A stretch of 53,834 nucleotides of DNA from Micromonospora echinofusca (lineage in GTDB: Bacteria > Actinomycetota > Actinomycetes > Mycobacteriales > Micromonosporaceae): assembly GCF_017614955.1 (NCBI RefSeq), contig NZ_WVUH01000006.1, positions 1 through 53,834 of the forward strand, given 5' to 3'. Positions within the stretch are counted from its first letter, which is position 1. The number at the start of each line of letters is the position of its first letter. Positions 49,044-53,834 of the stretch are shown one piece after another. The notes under the pieces were generated by a model. That model worked only from the letters and a program-made list of their open reading frames with translations, was not told the DNA's origin and did not search any database. Position numbers and translations under genes: made by a program.

Positions 49044-50015
49044 ATGGTCGCGGAGAGTTCCACCGTCGTACCGGAGTCGCCGGTCGACGACACGTTGCTG
49101 GCGGCCCTGACGTCGGTCGGGGTGGTGTCGGCCGCCCGGGTCTACGTCGGCGACGAACTGGTCGAGGCAGCCGGTCCCCGGGCACTGGTCCCCGCGCTCG
49201 GTGCCGCCCTCTACTCGGCGCTGCACGTCGGCAGGGCGTACGACGGTTCCATCCGGCCGACCCTGCGGGACCTGCCCCTGGAGGGCCGGCTCGCCGCAGC
49301 CCTGCCGCACCGGCGTACCCCCGTCCGCGCCCCGGTGGTCGAGGACGGGAACGACGACTGTGTCGTCGAACTGTCGGGCGTACGGGTGCGGGTACCCGCC
49401 GGCCGGGTCGGCGCCCGGGACGACGACGGGACGGCGACGGTCTCCCTCGACGCGGCCCGTCCCACCCTGTCCCCGGGGTTCTACCTGTGCGACGGATCTG
49501 CCGGCTCGATCACCGGCGCCGGGCCGATCCTCCGGCTCTACCTGCACCTGGCGACGGCCGACCACGCACCCGGGGCGCTGGCCGCCGGGCTCGGGGTGCT
49601 GGAGTCCCGACAGGTGCCGTACCGCGCGAAGATCCTCTCGCTCCCCGGCTCGTACCCCCGCCGCGACGCCATGGTCGTCTACCTGGAGCAACCGGCCTGG
49701 CCGGTGCTCGACGACCTGGTCGAGGCGCTCTCCGGCGTGCCCGGCCTGGTCGACGAGACGTCCCCGTTCGCCCGTCGGGTCGCCCCGGGGATCGCGGTCG
49801 CCTGGGACCCGGCGGACGGCCGGCCGGGAATGCGGGCGCTGAGCTTCGGGGAACACCGGGCCCGGATGACCGCCGAAGCCGTGGTCGACCACGCGGTACG
49901 CGGCATCCCCCTCGCCGAGGCCGTCGCAGCCGCCTTCCTCCGGGGCGGCGCGGACCCCGCAGCCCCGTTCCGGAACACCACGTCCCCCCGACTGCCCTGG
50001 CCGGACCGGCCGTGA
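49044..50015 (+). CDS. HopA1-family lyase (LxmX-like)
   Basis: A protein of about 323 residues. The second half is a HopA1 domain: ILRLYLHLATADHAPGALAA, VPYRAKILSLPGSYPRRDAM, VVYLEQPAWPVLDDLVEALS, FARRVAPGIAVAWDP, SFGEHRARMTAEAVVDHAVR. The conserved Lys and Arg residues bind the phosphate. In class V lanthipeptide routes the HopA1 protein eliminates the phosphate added by the kinase and so creates dehydro residues. ATG 49044 follows GGGG, and GTG 49041 directly before is equivalent. Its stop overlaps the next start (GTGA), so four biosynthetic genes from here on form one coupled row. Confidence 0.88.
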   Translation: MVAESSTVVPESPVDDTLLAALTSVGVVSAARVYVGDELVEAAGPRALVPALGAALYSALHVGRAYDGSIRPTLRDLPLEGRLAAALPHRRTPVRAPVVEDGNDDCVVELSGVRVRVPAGRVGARDDDGTATVSLDAARPTLSPGFYLCDGSAGSITGAGPILRLYLHLATADHAPGALAAGLGVLESRQVPYRAKILSLPGSYPRRDAMVVYLEQPAWPVLDDLVEALSGVPGLVDETSPFARRVAPGIAVAWDPADGRPGMRALSFGEHRARMTAEAVVDHAVRGIPLAEAVAAAFLRGGADPAAPFRNTTSPRLPWPDRP

Positions 50016-50944
50016 AGGTCTCCGTCCTCTACCCCGGCCAGCCCGAGTCCCCGTCGGCCGTCGCGCCGTACGCCCGGTTCGTCGGCCAGGGCGGCGCGAC
50101 CCGGCTCTGGCTGGGCCAGTCGCTGCGTACCGAGCCGCACCAGGTGGCCGCCTACCTGGCCGGCGCCGGCTCGGCGGTACCCGTCGGCACCTCGGTGACC
50201 CTGATGCCGCTGCGCGGTGCGTACGAGGCGGCGTTGCAGGCGAGGTCGGTGGCCGCGCTGACCGGCCATCCCTACGTGGCCGGCTTCGGCGCGTCGACCC
50301 CCGACGTGGTGCGGGCGCTGACCGGCCGGCCGTACGACCGGCCGGCCTCGACCCTCGGCGGGTACCTGACCACCATCCGCAGCCTGCTGCGCGACGAAAC
50401 CGTGCACGGCCTGCGACTCGCCCCGCTGCGGCACCCCGGGGTCGAGGTCGGCGCCGGTGTGCTCCGGCCCGGGATGGCCCGGGTGGCGGGGGCCACCGCG
50501 GACGTCGCCGTCACCTGGATGACCTCACCGGACTATCTCCGCACGGTGGTCGTACCGGCACTGCGGGCCGGGGCGGGCGACGAGCGGCCGGTACCCCGGA
50601 TCGTCACCGTCGTGCACGTCGCCACCGGCAGACCCGACCGGAACCCGGCACGGCTCGCGTACCTGGCCGCCGGCCAGCACCTGCGGGCCGCCCACTACGT
50701 CGACATGCTGTGCCGCGCCGGGCTGTCCGTGTCGACCGCCGACCCGAAGGGCGGTGCGCGGGCGCTGGTCGGGTCGGGGCTGTTCGCGTACGCCACCCCG
50801 GACGGGATCGTCGAGCGGCTGGCCGGGTACGCCGCCGCCGGTGTCGACGAGGTGGTCCTCAACCCGTGCGGGGTGCTGCTGGCCGAGGGCGAGCAGGCCG
50901 CCGTCGACGATCTCGCGGCGATCCTCACCGCATGGAAGGCGTAG
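50012..50944 (+). CDS. Luciferase-like (F420-dependent type) oxidoreductase
   Basis: A protein of 310 residues with a TIM-barrel of the LLM class: KVSVLYPGQPESPSAVAPYA, HQVAAYLAGAGSAVPVGTSV, LTGHPYVAGFGASTPDVVRA, RPASTLGGYLTTIRSLLRDE, ADVAVTWMTSPDYLRTVVVP and the end AAAGVDEVVLNPCGVL. The family binds F420 or FMN. In lexapeptide-type clusters a reductase of this class (LxmJ) turns dehydroalanine into D-Ala; the same role is inferred here, so D-amino acids may occur in the product. The GTG start overlaps the HopA1 stop. Confidence 0.85.
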   Translation: MKVSVLYPGQPESPSAVAPYARFVGQGGATRLWLGQSLRTEPHQVAAYLAGAGSAVPVGTSVTLMPLRGAYEAALQARSVAALTGHPYVAGFGASTPDVVRALTGRPYDRPASTLGGYLTTIRSLLRDETVHGLRLAPLRHPGVEVGAGVLRPGMARVAGATADVAVTWMTSPDYLRTVVVPALRAGAGDERPVPRIVTVVHVATGRPDRNPARLAYLAAGQHLRAAHYVDMLCRAGLSVSTADPKGGARALVGSGLFAYATPDGIVERLAGYAAAGVDEVVLNPCGVLLAEGEQAAVDDLAAILTAWKA

Positions 50945-50949
50945 GGAAC

Positions 50950-51543
50950 GTGTCCGGTACCCCCGAATTCCCGGAGTTCGCCGGCCGGCGGCTCCTCGTC
51001 GTGGTCAGTGGTGCGGTCTCCGCCGCCTTCCTGCCGGGCTGGCTCAACTGGCTCCGCCTCGGGTACCCGGACCTGACCGTCCAGGCCGTGGCGACCCGCA
51101 GCGCCCAGCAGTTCGTCACGCTCGGCACGTTGAGCACGTGCACCGGACGGCCGGCGATGTCGGACGAGTGGCCCGAACAGCTCACCGGTGGCGCACCCCA
51201 CGTCGAGTTGGCCGAGTGGGCCGACTCGATCATCGTCTACCCGGCCTGCCTGAACTTCCTCGCCCGACTGGCCCTCGGCCTCGCTGACACCCCGGCGATG
51301 CTCGCCCTCCAGTGTGCGCCGGCACCGGTCGCGCTGGCCCCGGCCCTGCCGCCACACGGACTGGAGAGTCCGGCGTACCGCAGCCACCGGGCCGCCCTGG
51401 AACAGCGCCCGAACGTCGTGATCGCACCCCCCGACAGGGGGCTCAGTGCCTCCACCGGACGCCTCGACGCGTCCGTCGCCGCGCCGATGCCCACGGTGGT
51501 CCGGCTGCTGGAGCAACGCCGACGGGCGCTGATGCCGACATGA
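50950..51543 (+). CDS. HFCD flavoprotein, peptidyl-cysteine decarboxylase (LxmD-like)
   Basis: A protein of 197 residues with the flavodoxin-like HFCD fold: RRLLVVVSGAVSAAFLPGWL, the catalytic His region GGAPHVELAEWADSIIVYPA, CLNFLARLALGLADTPAMLA and the substrate clamp region PVALAPALPPHGLESPAY. It differs from EpiD-like enzymes at the usual PASANT (here PACLNF) and PAMN (here PALP) motifs. It would oxidatively decarboxylate the C-terminal Cys of both precursors to an aminoenethiol, the first step towards AviCys or AviMeCys. GTG 50950 follows AGGGAA and lies five bases after the upstream stop. Confidence 0.88.
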   Translation: MSGTPEFPEFAGRRLLVVVSGAVSAAFLPGWLNWLRLGYPDLTVQAVATRSAQQFVTLGTLSTCTGRPAMSDEWPEQLTGGAPHVELAEWADSIIVYPACLNFLARLALGLADTPAMLALQCAPAPVALAPALPPHGLESPAYRSHRAALEQRPNVVIAPPDRGLSASTGRLDASVAAPMPTVVRLLEQRRRALMPT

Positions 51544-52553
51544 CCGCCGCCCCCACCCTGCACCGCTTCGCGACGTCGTTGCTGGCGATCTCGGTACGGC
51601 GCACCCCGGACGGCTACCTCTGGGTCCGGGAGCCCGGCCCGTCGTACCGGCCGCCGACCCCGGTGCCGGACGGACTCCTCGACCGGGTGGGCCGGCTGCA
51701 CCCGGCGATCCGCACCCCCGCGACGGACGGTCGCGCCTTCCACTACCCGACCGCCGGCCCGTTCTCGGCGGCGATGCTGCTCTCGGCGCTCCGGGCCGAC
51801 CCCGTGCGGGTGCCGACCGATCCCGTGCGGGTGCCGACCGACCACACCGAGCCGGACAACCCTTCGCGGGTCGCGCCGGCCCGCCCCCTCAGGGCGACGG
51901 CCGGGCCGGACCGGCGCGCGCTGCTCGCCGACGGGCTGCGCGCGGCGGGCGCCGCCCTCGCCGCCCTGCACCGCCATCCGCTCCCCGCCCAGGTGGTCGA
52001 CGAGCATCCCGGCCCCGCACGGCTGGGCCGCTGGTTGGCCGGAAACCCGGACCCGGCCACGCCCGTCGGACGGCTGCGCGCGGAGGCGTACCCCCGGCTC
52101 GGCGCGGCCCGCTGGGCGCGGCTGGACGCCGCGCTGCGTGCCCTGACCGCCGTGGCGGGCGGCGACCGGCCCGCCCTCCTGCACGGCGCGGCCAGCCTCT
52201 CCGTGATCGTCCCGCAGTCACGGGGTCGGAGCGTGCTGTTGACCGGGGAGGCGTTCGCACGCGGACCTTGGTGGCTGGACCTCGGATGGCTGGTCGCGGA
52301 GCTGCACGAGGTGCGGGCCGCCGCCGCCGTCGGCCTGCCGGCGGCGCCCGACGGTGACCTGGACGACCTGCACCGGGCCCTCGTCGAGGGGTACGGCCGG
52401 CCGGTCGACCCCGACGTCGTCGCGGTGCTCGCGGCGGCACGGGTGCTGACCCACGCCCACGACTTCGCCGCCTACGTGGGGTGGCACGACCAGCTCCTCG
52501 ACTACCTCGACATCACCGCCGACCTCGTGGACCGGCTACCCGGAGGTGCCTGA
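51540..52553 (+). CDS. LxmY-like protein (degenerate phosphotransferase fold)
   Basis: A protein of 337 residues. The middle and end follow the layout of a phosphotransferase that lost catalysis: GLRAAGAALAALHRHPLPAQ, ALLHGAASLSVIVPQ where active enzymes have HGD, and WWLDLGWLVAELHEVRAAAA in place of the magnesium site. Position and composition agree with LxmY, the third common gene of class V lanthipeptide clusters, proposed to act in cyclisation. An internal 21-base repeat (51798-51839) duplicates DPVRVPT. The ATG overlaps the decarboxylase stop by four bases. Confidence 0.68.
   Translation: MTAAPTLHRFATSLLAISVRRTPDGYLWVREPGPSYRPPTPVPDGLLDRVGRLHPAIRTPATDGRAFHYPTAGPFSAAMLLSALRADPVRVPTDPVRVPTDHTEPDNPSRVAPARPLRATAGPDRRALLADGLRAAGAALAALHRHPLPAQVVDEHPGPARLGRWLAGNPDPATPVGRLRAEAYPRLGAARWARLDAALRALTAVAGGDRPALLHGAASLSVIVPQSRGRSVLLTGEAFARGPWWLDLGWLVAELHEVRAAAAVGLPAAPDGDLDDLHRALVEGYGRPVDPDVVAVLAAARVLTHAHDFAAYVGWHDQLLDYLDITADLVDRLPGGA
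51798..51839 (+). repeat. In-frame 21-base tandem duplication in the LxmY-like gene
   Basis: Two copies, differing at one base, each encoding DPVRVPT. The frame is kept. It lies in a Pro-rich linker, so the effect on folding is probably small. Confidence 0.85.
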
Positions 52554-52620
52554 GATGCCCAGCTATCGGCCGGAGGTGCCTGAGATGCCCGGCTGTCCGC
52601 CGGAGGTGCCTGAGATGCCC
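52541..52620 (+). repeat. 30-base tandem repeat carrying ribosome site and start codon
   Basis: CGGAGGTGCCTGAGATGCCC occurs at 52541, 52571 and 52601, with ten variable bases between. Each copy has GGAGGTG followed by ATG with proper spacing, and all three ATGs (52555, 52585, 52615) share one frame. The first copy also contains the upstream stop TGA. Confidence 0.92.
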
Positions 52621-53834
52621 GGCTATCCGGCGGCGCCCCGCGCCGACGTGGTGGACGTGCTGCACGGCCATCACGTCGCCGACCCGTACCGCTGGCTGGA
52701 GGATGCCACGAGCCCGGCGAGCCGGGAGTGGATCGCCGCCCAGGAGGCCCTGTTCCGGTCGTACGCCGACCGGCTGCCCGACGTCGAAGCCTTCCGGGAA
52801 CGGCTGTCCGCCCTGGAGTCGGTGGGCATGGTCGGCCCGCCCAGCACCCACGGCGGCCGGCAGTTCTTCATGCGTCGGGAACCCGGCCAGGAGCACATGG
52901 TCCTGCACGTGGCGGAGGCCGACGGCAGCCGGCGGGTACTGCTCGACCCGGTGGCCCTGGACCCGTCCGGTCGGACGGTCGTCGACGTCTGGCAGGTGTC
53001 CCCGGACGGCGCCCGGCTCACCTACCTGCTCTCGGTCGGTGGCACCGAGGAGTCGGTGCTGTACGTCATGGACGTCGCGACGGGCGGCACCGTCGACGGT
53101 CCCATCGACCGGTGCCGTAACTCGACGATCGCCTGGGTACCCGACTCCAGCGCCTTCTACTACGTCCGCCGGCTGCCGCCCGGAGCGGTACCGGCCGACG
53201 AGACCCAGTACCACCGGCGTATCTACCTGCACGTCGTGGGCAAGAGCGCGGACGACGACGTACTGGTCTTCGGTGCCGGCCGGGACAGGGCGACCCACTA
53301 TCGGGTGCAGTCCGAGCGGGGCTGGCTCACCGTCTCGGCCACCCGGGGCCGGCAACCCGGCAACGACCTCTGGGTGGCCGACCTGACCACCGCCCCCTGG
53401 GACGCCCCCGCGTTCCAGCCCGTCCAGGAGGGCGTACCGGCCAGTACCTCGCTGCGGGTCGGTGTCGACGGACGCGCCTACCTGCTGACCGCCCGGGACG
53501 CCCCCCGGGGGCGGGTCGTCGTCACCGGGCTGCGCGATCCCGGGTACGACAACTGGCGGGAAATCGTCCCGGAGGACCCGTACGCCGTACTCGCCGACGT
53601 GGCGGTGCTGGACGGCGCCCTCGTCGTCGCCTGGCGGCGGGACGGGGCCAGCGAACTGACCCTGCACGACCGGCGGACCGGTGTCCGGCTCGGCGCCGTG
53701 GACCTGCCCGGGGTGGGTACCGTCGGCGGGTTGAGCGCGCACGGTGACACCCTGTCGTTCGCGTACACCGACCTGACCACCCCGCTGTGTGCGCTGCGCT
53801 TCGACCGGGTCACCGGGCGGACCGGGGTCCTCGC
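52555..53834 (+). CDS. Prolyl oligopeptidase (S9), N-terminal part
   Basis: The visible 426 residues cover the start of a prolyl oligopeptidase: DPYRWLEDATSPASREWIAA, then blades of the seven-bladed propeller (VDVWQVSPDGARLTYLLSVG, IAWVPDSSAFYYVRRLP, GNDLWVADLTTAPWD). The catalytic Ser-Asp-His domain lies beyond the window edge. Three repeats of ten residues (MPSYRPEVPE, MPGCPPEVPE, MPGYPAAPRA) open the protein, made by a 30-base repeat, so the real start may be any of 52555, 52585 or 52615. Because it follows the LxmY-like gene by one base, leader removal from the lanthipeptides is a fair guess; S9 enzymes do this in some class III pathways. Confidence 0.88.
   Translation, partial: MPSYRPEVPEMPGCPPEVPEMPGYPAAPRADVVDVLHGHHVADPYRWLEDATSPASREWIAAQEALFRSYADRLPDVEAFRERLSALESVGMVGPPSTHGGRQFFMRREPGQEHMVLHVAEADGSRRVLLDPVALDPSGRTVVDVWQVSPDGARLTYLLSVGGTEESVLYVMDVATGGTVDGPIDRCRNSTIAWVPDSSAFYYVRRLPPGAVPADETQYHRRIYLHVVGKSADDDVLVFGAGRDRATHYRVQSERGWLTVSATRGRQPGNDLWVADLTTAPWDAPAFQPVQEGVPASTSLRVGVDGRAYLLTARDAPRGRVVVTGLRDPGYDNWREIVPEDPYAVLADVAVLDGALVVAWRRDGASELTLHDRRTGVRLGAVDLPGVGTVGGLSAHGDTLSFAYTDLTTPLCALRFDRVTGRTGVL

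Noticed and set aside
1..53834. CRISPR array
   Set aside because: No regularly spaced direct repeats of 25-40 bases were seen; the only tandem repeats are the short ones at 48624, 51798 and 52541.

Overview
The window is high-GC DNA from a filamentous-type actinomycete, most probably a member of the Micromonosporaceae. This rests on strong G/C third-position bias, frequent GTG starts, a mycothiol-ligase-like enzyme, an actinobacterial-type Lgt, a DUF6244-type protein and an actinomycete class V lanthipeptide-type pathway. The assignment is inference from gene content, not from a marker gene.

Left part (1-4850): a sulfur/redox-flavoured cluster. It has the end of a TauE/SafE permease, a rhodanese with membrane tail, an ICMT-like membrane methyltransferase, a convergent MshC/CysS-like ligase, Lgt, a small thioredoxin-like gene with an in-frame UGA, and a VOC protein.

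Mobile and defence part (4986-35710): a Tn554/recombinase-trio type element on the minus strand (three tyrosine recombinases and a small helper, every junction overlapping) opens an accessory region. A gene-poor stretch with two perfect DnaA boxes follows, then a DddA-like deaminase toxin with Imm1 immunity and a DUF6244 partner, and a single-chain type ISP restriction-modification enzyme cut by one amber codon. Next come a two-gene short-Argonaute system of the SPARDA type (DREN/DUF4365 + pAgo), a PIN-membrane protein, two PD-(D/E)XK proteins in tandem, a further PD-(D/E)XK nuclease behind a HEPN gene, an S8 protease + MBL-fold pair, and an AbiC/HEPN-like gene. Decayed fragments (Ymh/TIGR02391-like, ArsR-like, AlkD-like) lie between them. 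The region ends at a 3' fragment of a tRNA-Arg(ACG) gene followed by a perfect 18-bp-stem terminator, which looks like one attachment-site end of a genomic island. The other end is not visible here.

Right part (35950-45750): an ArsR-family regulator divergent from a cation-diffusion-facilitator exporter, HupE-like, BRCT and LtrA proteins, a four-gene row (HicB-like RHH protein, DUF4097, DrrA-type ATPase, DrrB-type permease), DUF4291, a PycTM-type membrane protein and a PaaI thioesterase.

Far right (45984-53834): a RiPP gene cluster. Two short homologous precursor peptides with acidic leaders and C-terminal Cys lie on the minus strand around a plus-strand set of modification genes: LxmK-like kinase, HopA1-like lyase, F420/luciferase-type oxidoreductase, HFCD cysteine decarboxylase, LxmY-like protein and a prolyl oligopeptidase cut by the window edge. 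A Rieske oxygenase sits next to them. Kinase plus HopA1 would dehydrate Ser/Thr, the HFCD enzyme would make the C-terminal aminoenethiol for an AviCys/AviMeCys ring, and the oligopeptidase may remove the leader. This pathway with two distinct cores is the most promising undescribed system in the window.
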